From Planktothricoides sp. SR001 (GTDB taxonomy: Bacteria; Cyanobacteriota; Cyanobacteriia; Cyanobacteriales; Laspinemataceae), in NCBI RefSeq assembly GCF_001276715.1, contig NZ_LIUQ01000014.1, positions 30,004 to 94,003 on the forward strand: a stretch of DNA of 64,000 bases, written 5' to 3'. The notes under the pieces are model-generated. The model ran no database searches. It was not told where the DNA came from and was given only the letters and a program-made list of their open reading frames with translations. Of the stretch, positions 36,385-46,246 are shown piece after piece (position 1 is the stretch's first letter; every line of letters begins with the position of its first letter). The translations under genes were made by a program, and so were the position numbers.

Positions 36385-36759
36385 ATGGAAGTGCGCCCAA
36401 TTAGAACTGAAACCGATTATCAGGAAGCCCTTCGAGAAATCGAGTTACTATTTAATGCCGCCCCAAACAGTCCTGAGTCCGATCGCTTAGATATCCTCAG
36501 CACTTTGGTGGAAGTCTATGAGAAAAAACAAATTGCGATCGCCATTCCCGATCCGATCGAAGCGATTCACTATTATATGGAAACTCGTGGATGGTCTCGT
36601 CGCGATCTAGAGTCCTGTCTCGGCAGTCGAGCTAGAGTATCTGAGGTATTATCTCGGCAACGTCCCTTGACTTTGAATATGATTCGGAAGTTGAATCAAG
36701 AACTGGGAATTCCTGCTGAAATTCTCATTCAACCCTATCAGGCAAAAATCCCCGCGTAA
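36385..36759 (+). CDS. HigA-family antitoxin
   Basis: 124 residues. N-terminal IRTETDYQEALREIELLF and a C-terminal XRE helix-turn-helix with RRDLESCLGSRARVSEVLSR, LTLNMIRKLNQELGIPAE. AGAGG at 36373-36377 is a proper ribosome binding site. HigA binds HigB and the operon promoter. Here its toxin is a fragment, so it is now an orphan antitoxin or a free repressor. Confidence 0.9.
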   Translation: MEVRPIRTETDYQEALREIELLFNAAPNSPESDRLDILSTLVEVYEKKQIAIAIPDPIEAIHYYMETRGWSRRDLESCLGSRARVSEVLSRQRPLTLNMIRKLNQELGIPAEILIQPYQAKIPA

Positions 36760-36887
36760 GTCACCAACAATTAAGCAGGAGGCGATCGCTCATCGACCAA
36801 CTAGACTAAGAATTTTTTGTCAAGAATGTCAATGCGTAAGTCCTAATTAGATTGAAATATATAGACCATCTCAACAATTACTGAATG

Positions 36888-39800
36888 TTAATTATCTATT
36901 ATATACTTATGAATAATTGATAAAATGTAGATTCCTTGTTGATCGGGGGCTAATTTTTGAGACTTATTCAGCAGAGTTGCTACTAATTGAGGATTTTTAA
37001 AGCGAAAACTTACTCGTTCTACTGAAGTTTTCCAGTAGTTGAAAAAGTAGGCAAGAATTATATTTCTCCATGTAGTGGATTGAGCCTTAGTAAGTTTTTG
37101 TACTTTCTCAATGATTGAAATATGTACACTTAAAAAGTCAAGCAATGTTGCATTAGGTTGTAAAGTAGCTGCCATTAATCCAAGAATAAATAAAATTTCA
37201 TTAGGAGAACTAATATTTTGATATTTGTTTATTAGTTCGCTATAACTTGATTGTCGTAAATGAACTTGATCGATAATTTCCGCTACTGTTATCCAAAGTG
37301 ATTGGGAACTAGACCTTTCTGAAATTTCGTGGCAAATACTAGCTAAATTTATTGCTTTACTTTTTGCTTCTTGAGGATTGCAAATCGCAATATCTGCTAT
37401 ATGAAACATGATTGGCATAACTCCAAGAATTAGGGTATAGCTTTCTGCCTCTCTCCAAATCGGATTTTCTCGTGAAGGCATAACTGATTGAATATCGATT
37501 CCTGGCTCTGAAATATTTATGCCTGATTGACTTAATGTAGGAAGGGCTACTAATAATGTTCCTAGCTCAACAGCTAAGTCAAGAACTTCATCGTACTTAT
37601 TATTTAAAATAAGCTGAGGAATAATTTGGCGACCTAAGCTAGTCACAGGAAGTAATTGCTGTGATTTTCTAGCCATATCTATTCCTTTCATTGCCCAAGC
37701 TAAAGATCGTTCATCATTCCCAATAGCCTCAGCAAAAGACGCAAGTTGAGTAGCAAGGAAGCAATCTCGTGCTGGGTTATAATGATTTATTCTTTCTGGG
37801 TTTCTAGTCAGAAATATACCTCGTGTTGGTTCTGTATATTTTTCACCAGTTTCAGTTTTTTCAGGGGGAGTACCTTTTGTTGCGAGAGAGTTGAAATAAC
37901 CAGTGATGTGGGCATATAGAACAAACATTTCTTTCCACTCGTTGTTATGGCTGGGATACTTTAGTAAATAATCTCCAGCCCGCTCCCAACTTTCAAATGC
38001 AGCAGATAAATCACTCGCTAACCATTTTGCGATCGCTAGTTCACCCAAAGCTTTAACTAATTCAATTTCAGGAATTTCCTCAGATGCTCTTGCTAAATTA
38101 AGACCCTGTTCAGCATATTGGATACCCAAGTAAGGTTCTTGAATACCAATCGCTTGACTAAGCCTTAAAAAAGCATGAAGTTTCAATAATGGATAAGCTT
38201 CTAGTGGTTGTTCTACAGATTCTTTTAATAAAATAGTAGCCTCGTTATAATGCTCGGCAAACAAAAATTGTCTTCCTAAACATTCTTTAAGAAGAAATTC
38301 AAGACGAGGATCATTTGAATCACCAGCAATAGCGATCGCTGACTGAGCAACCTCGATTGCTTGTGGCAAATTTTTCTTATACTGAGACAGAATAATAACT
38401 TCGGAGCAAACCGCGTTAGCCCATAATAATTTTATGTCCATACTCCAGGCAGAATCTTTCAAAAGACGCATAGTCGTTAACACAGTTTCCCAGTCTTGTT
38501 TTGCTGCGGGTTTATCTGCTTCTATCCGCCAAAGTCTTTCGGCAACAAAAAGACATCCTGTTTCTGTCACTTTAGCTTTAGTTGCAAAAGCTCGTTTACG
38601 TTGTTCGGAAGTTAACTGTTGTAAAGTAGCGATCCATTCCTTAATATCTACTGAATTTTGAATGGTTATCGTAATTCTCCAGAGCAATAACTCAAATGGA
38701 ACATCAGGGGGCAAAGATAATTCTCTGCCGTCAGGTAGTCTGGGAATTGAAGAAAAACGTAAAGCTGTCTGAAAATAGCGATTTAAGCGTAAAGCTCCCA
38801 CTTCATCAGGACACTTGGCAAGCAGGCGAACAACAACACCCATTATCATTACTGCTTCTTGCTGTGTTATGTGATCTATCAAGCTATCTAGACTCTCAAG
38901 AAGATAACTAATGGATTTCTGATAGCTAACGCGAATAGAGATTTGAAAAGCACGTATTAACAGGCGAATTCCCAAATCCATCTGTTCAGGTAGAGGTGTA
39001 TGTGACCATATTTGAAGAAGTCCAGCATCATCAATTTGAGGTGTGCTATTTTCCAATGTATCTAATGCACCCAGGAATAAAGCACCTGCCTTGTTAAAAG
39101 CATCCGCTTCAATAAAGTGAAGAATAGCTCTAACCGCTTTGTACTGACTGATTTCGCCTTGAACAATACGCTCACCAAGGGCTAAATGACATTCTTTACG
39201 GACAGCAACAGACAAGTCTTGGCTGCCCAGTGCGTTAATCAATGGGGAAACAGTGAAAATGTCGTTAACATCACGTTGAATCCAAATTCCTAGCAATTGA
39301 TTTAAACGTTGTCGAGGACGTTCAATATTGGGAGCAACATTGGCCAAAGTTCGTATATCTTCTAAAGAAAAATCTCCTAAAACTAGATTGACTCTGTATA
39401 AAAGCTCTTGAGTTTGATCGTCCTGGATATTTTCTAAAATAAAATTAATAGTCTCCTCATTAATATCACTCGTATGTTTACCCTTTATAATCTCTTCAAA
39501 TGTTTTATCTGTTTCCCAGTTTTTTCGCTGAAGATATTCAGCCATTGAAGCAAGTAAAGACGGATGCTGTTGTGCTAATTTATTTAAAGATTCAACCCAA
39601 TTGGAGTTAAGGAAAGATTCAGGAGCCTCATAAGCTTTAAATATCTCTGCTGCTTCACTGTTGGTAAATGAAGGCACCTCCATTGTGTAGAGAATTTGAT
39701 TACCTATGATAGATTGCAAGTTTTGAGGTAACTGATAAAAACTGGTTGAGAGTAACCTGATGTTTTTTTGATGGCATATTGTGGCGAACTGAATTAAGCG

Positions 39801-41168
39801 AGCCTCAAGTTCATCTCCTCTTTTCATTTGAGGGAGATCGTCAAACACTAAAATCGTTTTAGGTCCAAGGTATTCGATCAATTGGCTATACCATGTTTGG
39901 ATGTTTGCTTTAAGTCTATGTCCAACTAATGTTTCGATTGCTTGATCGAATCTCCAACAGGCTTGTTCGATTTTTAAGTCTCTAAATCTTAACCATTTAC
40001 AATTCGTATAAAGTTTTTGACTGCTCAAATATTGGACTAGCAGAACGCCTAACTGGGTTTTACCTGAACCGAAACTGCCATTGATCGCAACCCAAGTATG
40101 ATTGATTAGCTTGTTTGCTAAAGTTTGAACTGTTTTTTCTCTTAAGCTATAACGTTCAACTAGAGGATAAATATCCAGTATTGGATTTGACACAACGTAA
40201 CTAATAGATCCTTCTATTCCCTGTTGTTTAGCTAACTGTTGTACTTCCACTTTCAAGCTATTTAACAACTGTTGATCTTCTTCCTGTACTTGCTCCAGAT
40301 TAGTGACCCGATTGTCCAGTTCATCAAACCAATTTTTAAAATTTTCTAATGTTTTGCTATCGGTATCATTCAGACTGGGTAAAGTAAGTTGAGTATCCAG
40401 TTCTTTTAAAGTCAGTTGCTTTATTCCAGATTGAGAAAGTCGGCTGAAAACGTACCAGAATAGCCTGTGGTATTGCTCCTTGGCTTGCAGAACATCAATT
40501 GCTTTTCCTCGATTCAGTAGTTTTTCCTGAAGAATGCTTTTCAGAGATTTAGCATCTGGAGCTTTAGTGTTCCAATAAAATTTATAAATAAGTTCAAAAA
40601 AAGTTTCATCTGTTGCCGTTTTTATGAAATCAGAGAATTTTTGCCATGTATTTTCGTGAAGATCGCCCGGTTTTTTGACAGATTTTAAAATCTCACGAAT
40701 ACCTGTTATCAGTTTAGATCGATTTTCTTCTTCTACTTTTCCTGAACGCAAAAGCTCCCAAGCCTCAATGGCTGGAATCTGCTTAGGCAGTGGAGATGGT
40801 CTTTCTTTACCTACTTTTGTATTTGTGGTGAATTGAAAAATAATCTCAGCCCTTGGGTTAGTTTGACAATGATCGAGAAAATTTGCGATCGCGGCAATTG
40901 CTTCAGGTGTTCTTAAAGTAAGTGATTTTTCACGGTGCTTAACTTGTTCAAGAAGCCTATTGCGTTCCTCCTCTGAACCAGCAATTAAAGCTGTCGTAAC
41001 AATATCAATGTCTTCTCCACGTTCAATCTCAAGAATTTGATTAGGTTCTAAATACAACCACCGTTGAATAGTAAGATCAACCTGATAAACATATCCTCGA
41101 ATGGTACTCCAAGCATCTCTATCTCTAGGGACGTTAAAAGAAGACATATCTTTATTTTCGATAAACAT
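36888..41168 (-). CDS. Nuclease-STAND ATPase, Avs-like antiphage candidate
   Basis: 1426 residues. Residues ~15-85 look like a DUF4297/Cap4-type PD-(D/E)XK nuclease: TIRGYVYQVDLTIQRWLYL, an acidic GEDIDIV (Asp53, Asp55) and EQVKHREKS (Lys77). A helical linker with coiled coil leads to a STAND/NB-ARC-type ATPase: Walker A NGSFGSGKT (~361-369) and Walker B TILVFDDLPQ (~437-446). The C-terminal ~750 residues are helical repeats of TPR type. Nuclease + STAND + TPR is the plan of Avs proteins, which sense a phage protein, oligomerise and cut DNA. It stands alone, with few HIP1 sites and AT-richer codons than the core genes. A TATAAT at 41193-41188 (minus strand) is a likely -10; the second Met (41147) is an alternative start. 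Confidence 0.75.
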   Translation of the reverse strand: MFIENKDMSSFNVPRDRDAWSTIRGYVYQVDLTIQRWLYLEPNQILEIERGEDIDIVTTALIAGSEEERNRLLEQVKHREKSLTLRTPEAIAAIANFLDHCQTNPRAEIIFQFTTNTKVGKERPSPLPKQIPAIEAWELLRSGKVEEENRSKLITGIREILKSVKKPGDLHENTWQKFSDFIKTATDETFFELIYKFYWNTKAPDAKSLKSILQEKLLNRGKAIDVLQAKEQYHRLFWYVFSRLSQSGIKQLTLKELDTQLTLPSLNDTDSKTLENFKNWFDELDNRVTNLEQVQEEDQQLLNSLKVEVQQLAKQQGIEGSISYVVSNPILDIYPLVERYSLREKTVQTLANKLINHTWVAINGSFGSGKTQLGVLLVQYLSSQKLYTNCKWLRFRDLKIEQACWRFDQAIETLVGHRLKANIQTWYSQLIEYLGPKTILVFDDLPQMKRGDELEARLIQFATICHQKNIRLLSTSFYQLPQNLQSIIGNQILYTMEVPSFTNSEAAEIFKAYEAPESFLNSNWVESLNKLAQQHPSLLASMAEYLQRKNWETDKTFEEIIKGKHTSDINEETINFILENIQDDQTQELLYRVNLVLGDFSLEDIRTLANVAPNIERPRQRLNQLLGIWIQRDVNDIFTVSPLINALGSQDLSVAVRKECHLALGERIVQGEISQYKAVRAILHFIEADAFNKAGALFLGALDTLENSTPQIDDAGLLQIWSHTPLPEQMDLGIRLLIRAFQISIRVSYQKSISYLLESLDSLIDHITQQEAVMIMGVVVRLLAKCPDEVGALRLNRYFQTALRFSSIPRLPDGRELSLPPDVPFELLLWRITITIQNSVDIKEWIATLQQLTSEQRKRAFATKAKVTETGCLFVAERLWRIEADKPAAKQDWETVLTTMRLLKDSAWSMDIKLLWANAVCSEVIILSQYKKNLPQAIEVAQSAIAIAGDSNDPRLEFLLKECLGRQFLFAEHYNEATILLKESVEQPLEAYPLLKLHAFLRLSQAIGIQEPYLGIQYAEQGLNLARASEEIPEIELVKALGELAIAKWLASDLSAAFESWERAGDYLLKYPSHNNEWKEMFVLYAHITGYFNSLATKGTPPEKTETGEKYTEPTRGIFLTRNPERINHYNPARDCFLATQLASFAEAIGNDERSLAWAMKGIDMARKSQQLLPVTSLGRQIIPQLILNNKYDEVLDLAVELGTLLVALPTLSQSGINISEPGIDIQSVMPSRENPIWREAESYTLILGVMPIMFHIADIAICNPQEAKSKAINLASICHEISERSSSQSLWITVAEIIDQVHLRQSSYSELINKYQNISSPNEILFILGLMAATLQPNATLLDFLSVHISIIEKVQKLTKAQSTTWRNIILAYFFNYWKTSVERVSFRFKNPQLVATLLNKSQKLAPDQQGIYILSIIHKYIIDN

Positions 41169-41319
41169 TGAGTATAGAATACTATCTATTATAGCACAAC
41201 CAACTACGAGATATCGAATATTTAATATATGGGAGTTACATTATCGATTCCATATATCACTGTGCAGAGCAAAGTTACTGAGGACAGTATTATCAAAAAT
41301 GATGGGCAAAGATTCAGAT

Positions 41320-41664
41320 TTAGGCGTTTTCGATATCACTTAACAATTCATCCTCGCTACTCACACCCAGATCGAGCGGTGCATTACGTTTTTTTAACTC
41401 CACTTTCGCTTCCTCAATGGAGACATCTAATAATTCTGCTAATTTCCCCAAACTAATCTGTCCCCGATTATATGCTTCAAATGCCAGATCCACATACTCC
41501 ATAAACCATTTTGCCCAAGCTTTGGCCAGATTTTCCGGGAGATGAACATCAGTGATTTTAGATTGATGCTTGTACATCACAAAGTCGATTAAATCGCTGA
41601 CTTCTGGTAATACTGATTCTGGCAGTTCTTGCAATTTGGCGATCGCTATTTCTCTAATAGTCAT
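41320..41664 (-). CDS. Orphan antitoxin-like protein
   Basis: 114 residues. The N-terminal MTIREIAIAKLQELPESVLP resembles DUF2281-type antitoxin N-termini; the C-terminal EAYNRGQISLGKLAELLDVS with IEEAKVELKKRN resembles UPF0175 proteins, a helix-turn-helix family paired with PIN toxins. No toxin frame follows on the minus strand before the STAND gene 150 bp away. It may regulate its own promoter or the STAND gene; both are inference. Confidence 0.7.
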   Translation of the reverse strand: MTIREIAIAKLQELPESVLPEVSDLIDFVMYKHQSKITDVHLPENLAKAWAKWFMEYVDLAFEAYNRGQISLGKLAELLDVSIEEAKVELKKRNAPLDLGVSSEDELLSDIENA

Positions 41665-41747
41665 AACGGTAGTCTCTTTCGGTTTTTTCCATATTATCTC
41701 TAGATTAAATAGAACCGCAATAAATCACAGCGATCGAGCCTTTATCA

Positions 41748-42003
41748 ATTGTAGCGCAATTTGTAGCAATTTGTAGGGTGGGTTAGGCGGCCATAAATAA
41801 TCGCAAAAAACCGTGATATTTAGAGCCGCCGTAACCCACCGTCATGCTCAGAATTGAGGCGCGATCGCACTCTCAAAAATCGTCATCACTGCGATATATT
41901 TCAATTTTTTTAATGTTATCTCTAGATTAAATAGAAGCGGAAAAATAGGCGATCGCTCTCTCACAACATTTCACAACCGGCAAAGAAACCGGGTTTCTAC
42001 GAG
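41748..42003. repeat. Long palindromic intergenic repeat, copy C
   Basis: Same element as copies A and B; the internal segment is altered (GGCGGCCATAAATAATCGC) but both arms and the right half match. Ends with AAAGAAACCGGGTTTCT. It lies upstream of the orphan antitoxin-like gene. Confidence 0.85.
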
Positions 42004-42057
42004 CCTTTGGGCTGGGAAACAAAGACTTAACCAAAGAAACCCGGTTTCTGACCTCCG

Positions 42058-42136
42058 AGGCGATCGCTTTAATTGTCTATAAATTATTAGCCAAGCTGAT
42101 ATTACTCCTGACAATTTTTTCAACTCCGCTAAATAA
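42058..42136 (+). pseudogene. Deleted hicBA remnant
   Basis: GGCGATCGCTTTAATT (42058-42073) matches the end of hicB at 34688-34703, and 42092-42136 reads QADITPDNFFNSAK and stop, the C-terminus of HicA (compare QADITPEDFLNASK at 34964). The part between is deleted. So this is a third trace of a hicBA locus in the island. Confidence 0.75.
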
Positions 42137-42171
42137 TTGTAGCCGCTACCCACAAATCCTTAAATGTGATC

Positions 42172-42177
42172 TATAAT
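42172..42177 (+). promoter_or_regulatory. Candidate -10 box for the colicin E3-like gene
   Basis: A consensus TATAAT about 145 bp before the start codon. No good -35 at 17 nt, so support is limited to the -10 match. Transcription from here would give a leader of roughly 130 nt. Confidence 0.35.
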
Positions 42178-42243
42178 AATGGAGGGTCACTTGATTTGCT
42201 GTTGATTAATCAGTGGCAAATGCGAATAAGATCCTAGATAAAC

Positions 42244-42309
42244 AAGACTGCCAGGTTGTCATAAACAATTGGAGGTGACTTGCTCAATGAGCTACCTATA
42301 AATAGGAGA
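42244..42309 (+). promoter_or_regulatory. Structured leader complementary to the 3' end of the same transcript
   Basis: Three blocks in order, AAGACTGCCAGG (42244-42255), TTGTC (42256-42260) and CTTGCTCAATG (42279-42289), are complementary to CCTGGCAGGTCTT (42704-42716), GACAA (42693-42697) and CATTGAGCAAG (42683-42693) in the reverse order, with one bulged base in the first and one shared base at 42693. The leader also holds a strong ribosome binding site GGAGGTGA (42271-42278) for a four-codon ORF and the toxin ribosome binding site AGGAGA (42304-42309). Confidence 0.7.
42287..42301 (+). CDS. Four-residue leader ORF (MSYL)
   Basis: ATG at 42287 preceded 8 nt upstream by GGAGGTGA, the best ribosome binding site in the region, encodes Met-Ser-Tyr-Leu and stops with TAA at 42299-42301. 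The stop lies 15 nt before the toxin ATG and 2 nt before the toxin ribosome binding site, ideal for translational coupling, as with mok upstream of hok. The ATG is part of the block that can pair with the 3' end. Confidence 0.5.
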   Translation: MSYL

Positions 42310-42313
42310 ACTC

Positions 42314-42343
42314 ATTATGAGCGAACCATATAAAAAAAATCAA
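42314..42343 (-). promoter_or_regulatory. Candidate antisense promoter over the toxin start
   Basis: On the minus strand TTGATT (42343-42338), an 18-nt spacer and CATAAT (42319-42314). An RNA starting near 42307 would run antisense through the toxin ribosome binding site, the MSYL leader ORF and the complementary blocks to about 42240. This would be a Sok-like RNA antitoxin. Only sequence evidence; the -10 overlaps the toxin ATG. Confidence 0.45.
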
Positions 42344-42613
42344 GACCAAAATTCAGTAAACGTTCACAGAATTACAGAAGAACAGATTCAACAAGGATTT
42401 CCTGGTGCTAAACGCATCAGATCAAAAACTAACATCAAAGGAGGATCCAAAAGAAAAAGATGGCAATGGAAAAAATTCATATTAGACGAGGACACTCAAC
42501 ATGAAGCAGTAGAAAAGTTCCGGGAAAGTGATGGCAAACATCTTGGGGAATGTGACCCTCAAACCGGAGAGCAAACAAAGCCAGCAAATCCTAAAAGAAG
42601 ATTGCAAAGATAG
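42317..42613 (+). CDS. Stand-alone colicin E3-type ribosomal RNase
   Basis: 98 residues. Residues ~42-94 align without gaps in the catalytic part to the C-terminal 16S rRNase domain of colicin E3: GGSKRKRW, then DTQHEAVE, SDGKHLGECDPQTGEQ and NPKRR. The four colicin E3 catalytic residues (Asp510, His513, Glu517, Arg545) correspond to Asp59, His62, Glu66 and Arg94 with identical spacing. Family members cut 16S rRNA in the decoding A site and stop translation. There is no translocation or receptor domain and no signal peptide, so it would act inside the producing cell unless exported. No immunity-protein gene is adjacent. Start: ATG 42317 with AGGAGA 7 nt upstream. The leader ORF, 5'/3' complementarity, antisense promoter and terminator make it look like a type I toxin. 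Confidence 0.88.
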   Translation: MSEPYKKNQDQNSVNVHRITEEQIQQGFPGAKRIRSKTNIKGGSKRKRWQWKKFILDEDTQHEAVEKFRESDGKHLGECDPQTGEQTKPANPKRRLQR

Positions 42614-42693
42614 ATAATTTAATATCTACTTTTTATCAGTTTGCTTAATATTTTTATTGATTATTTTATTGATTAAACCTATCATTGAGCAAG
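42614..42693. other. 3' untranslated region of the colicin E3-like gene
   Basis: AT-rich stretch with no ORF, ending with CATTGAGCAAG (42683-42693), which is complementary to the leader. Confidence 0.6.
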
Positions 42694-42724
42694 ACAAGAC
42701 CTTCCTGGCAGGTCTTGTTTTTTT
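42694..42724 (+). terminator. Intrinsic terminator of the colicin E3-like gene
   Basis: ACAAGACC (42694-42701) and GGTCTTGT (42711-42718) form an 8-bp stem with a 9-nt loop (TTCCTGGCA), followed by T-rich sequence. The loop and right arm include the bases able to pair with the leader, so the terminator hairpin and the 5'/3' pairing compete. Confidence 0.88.
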
Positions 42725-42829
42725 GTCTTGAGTTATTTACAAAAAACAAAAAAAAAATAGGGCAGGCATTTGCCTACCCTATTGTTATCAGGGGTTAAAC
42801 TTAATTAACGCCAATCAACCACTTAAGAA

Positions 42830-44491
<1,662 letters not shown>

Positions 44492-44562
44492 TTATTGGTG
44501 TTATGGTTTGAAGTCAGTCAATTGATATAGAGAATTGACTGGGTAGATAAAGATTTTTTAGA

Positions 44563-44874
44563 TTAGCCAACAATTGCCAAAATGTCTTTTTCGGCCAGCA
44601 GGACATATTCTTCGTTGCCCAACTTAATGTCGGTGCCTGCATATTTAGAGTAGAGAACTTTGTCACCAATTTTGACTTCCATTTCTTGACGAGAACCGTC
44701 GTCGTTGCGCTTACCTGCACCGACCGCCACGATTTCACCGACTTGGGGTTTTTCTTTGGCGTTGTCAGGGAGGTAGATGCCACCAGAAGTTTTTTCCTCA
44801 GAAGGGCTGACTTTCAAAAATACGCGATCGCCCAGGGGTTTAACAGTTGAAACACTTAAAGATACAGCGGCCAT
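44563..44874 (-). CDS. groES: Co-chaperonin GroES (HSP10)
   Basis: 103 residues, standard. Starts [20 protein letters not shown], with the mobile loop [19 protein letters not shown] and the ending [15 protein letters not shown]. It caps GroEL. First gene of the operon; CIRCE lies 115-142 bp upstream. Confidence 0.98.
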   Translation of the reverse strand: MAAVSLSVSTVKPLGDRVFLKVSPSEEKTSGGIYLPDNAKEKPQVGEIVAVGAGKRNDDGSRQEMEVKIGDKVLYSKYAGTDIKLGNEEYVLLAEKDILAIVG

Positions 44875-45325
44875 ACAAGCTCCTCGAAATGCAAAAAAAG
44901 AATATGAACTTTCAGCATCCAGTTGTTACAAGTCCAGGATTTGATCTTTGACCTAATGCAAACAACTGTTAGCTAGTTTTTTTCGGAGTTAGCACTCTCA
45001 ACTCCTGAGTGCTAATTTAGCCGACAATCCCGCGAAAACGCAACAGATATACTTGTACGGGTTCCCGAACTTATCGGATGCGGGTTTTTCGAGAGTACAG
45101 GTTTACTTCTATATTTAATTGCCAATATGTTATCAATTAGGGCATTGAACCGACTCTTACCTTTAGCATCGATTCACCATCTATATAATTGCGACAATTG
45201 CGATAATTGCGATCGCCTCACTTCTGATCCCAACGCTGATTAGTCCAAAATAGTCTTAATCGTCTTATAGTGAAACCAAACCCTAGAGTCGCCAAATCTC
45301 TCCCTAGGAATCAAACATCATTGCT
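44875..45325. promoter_or_regulatory. Divergent control region of groESL and the ferredoxin-like gene
   Basis: Holds the CIRCE operator (annotated separately) and a long leader for groES. The half toward 45325 should hold the promoter of the divergent ferredoxin-like gene; I see no consensus -35/-10 pair there. Confidence 0.5.
44990..45016 (-). promoter_or_regulatory. CIRCE operator (HrcA site)
   Basis: TTAGCACTC-N9-GAGTGCTAA, a perfect match to the CIRCE consensus, 115 bp upstream of groES. HrcA represses groESL here under normal temperature and releases it on heat shock. Confidence 0.97.
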
Positions 45326-45895
45326 ATGATTGACCATCCCATACCTGAAGCCAATTCTGAATCCAATTCTGATACCAAAGCCGTCAACCCGGAATTGTCT
45401 AGTTCCCCAGGGGCGATCGCTTCGCCTCTGGATCAAAGTCCGACCGTGGCATCCCCAGACAATCTTTCCGCGATCGACACCGATCTAACTCCCTTAGTCA
45501 AAAGCGTAGAAACTTTAGGGATCGACCAAATCCAACGACATATATTTCTCTGTGCGGATCAAACCAAACCGAAGTGCTGTTCCAAAGAAGAAGGTTTAGC
45601 CGCTTGGGACTACTTAAAAGCCCGACTCAAAGAACTAAACTTGGATGAACCCACCCGTGGGTTGCCGAAAACCCGAGAAAGGGAAGAAGTTTCTCCTTAT
45701 ATTTTTCGGACGAAAGCCAACTGCTTACGGGTATGTTGCAATGGCCCGATTTTAGTGGTTTATCCTGATGGAGTTTGGTATCATTCTGCCACCCCTCCGG
45801 TAATTGAACGGATTATTCAAGAACATCTGATTGGCAATCAAATCGTCAAAGAGTATTGCTTTCTCATTTCTCCGTTACCACAACCCCAACAGTGA
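45326..45895 (+). CDS. (2Fe-2S) ferredoxin-domain protein
   Basis: 189 residues. A Ser/Pro/Asp-rich N-terminal ~65 residues precede a thioredoxin-like [2Fe-2S] domain: [14 protein letters not shown] gives the first cysteines and [20 protein letters not shown] the second pair, as in cyanobacterial ferredoxin-domain proteins. Then [17 protein letters not shown] closes the fold. It probably carries electrons in the soluble fraction; no partner is indicated by position. Divergent from groES. Confidence 0.88.
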   Translation: MIDHPIPEANSESNSDTKAVNPELSSSPGAIASPLDQSPTVASPDNLSAIDTDLTPLVKSVETLGIDQIQRHIFLCADQTKPKCCSKEEGLAAWDYLKARLKELNLDEPTRGLPKTREREEVSPYIFRTKANCLRVCCNGPILVVYPDGVWYHSATPPVIERIIQEHLIGNQIVKEYCFLISPLPQPQQ

Positions 45896-46234
45896 GATCA
45901 TCGATGGGGCTACCACTTCTGGTGAGATCGATCGCTCATATTGTTAGAGGGAATCAGCCTCTCTGAAAAAAGTGCTGATCTTAAGGGTGAAAAAATCAGG
46001 AAATATTAATGGCCTGCTCTAGGCAGCCCTGGTAAATTCCCCTATAATAAACACTTGAGTTATCGGCAATCACCCCTTAATATCTGTTGCCTAGCTTGCC
46101 GAGGTTCTCCATCAGTGAATCGGTCATTTGATCGGGGGCGTTAATTAGCGTTAATTAACTCTTAACTGCATCAAGTTTCAGAGAGTAAAATTCTGATATT
46201 TGCTTAATTTTTATATGGATTAAACTTTAATCTA
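45896..46234. other. Intergenic region before the response regulator gene
   Basis: No gene. TATAAT at 46043-46048 is a possible -10 without a clear -35. AT-rich leader follows. Confidence 0.4.
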
Positions 46235-46246
46235 GTGAGAAAAAAG

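Noticed and set aside
36173..36400. 75-codon minus-strand frame
   Set aside because: It is the antisense of the HigB remnant, whose sense strand matches a known family.
42317..42613. Full bacteriocin (colicin) gene
   Set aside because: Only the RNase domain is present: no translocation or receptor-binding domain, no lysis gene and no immunity gene adjacent, so classical colicin function is not supported.
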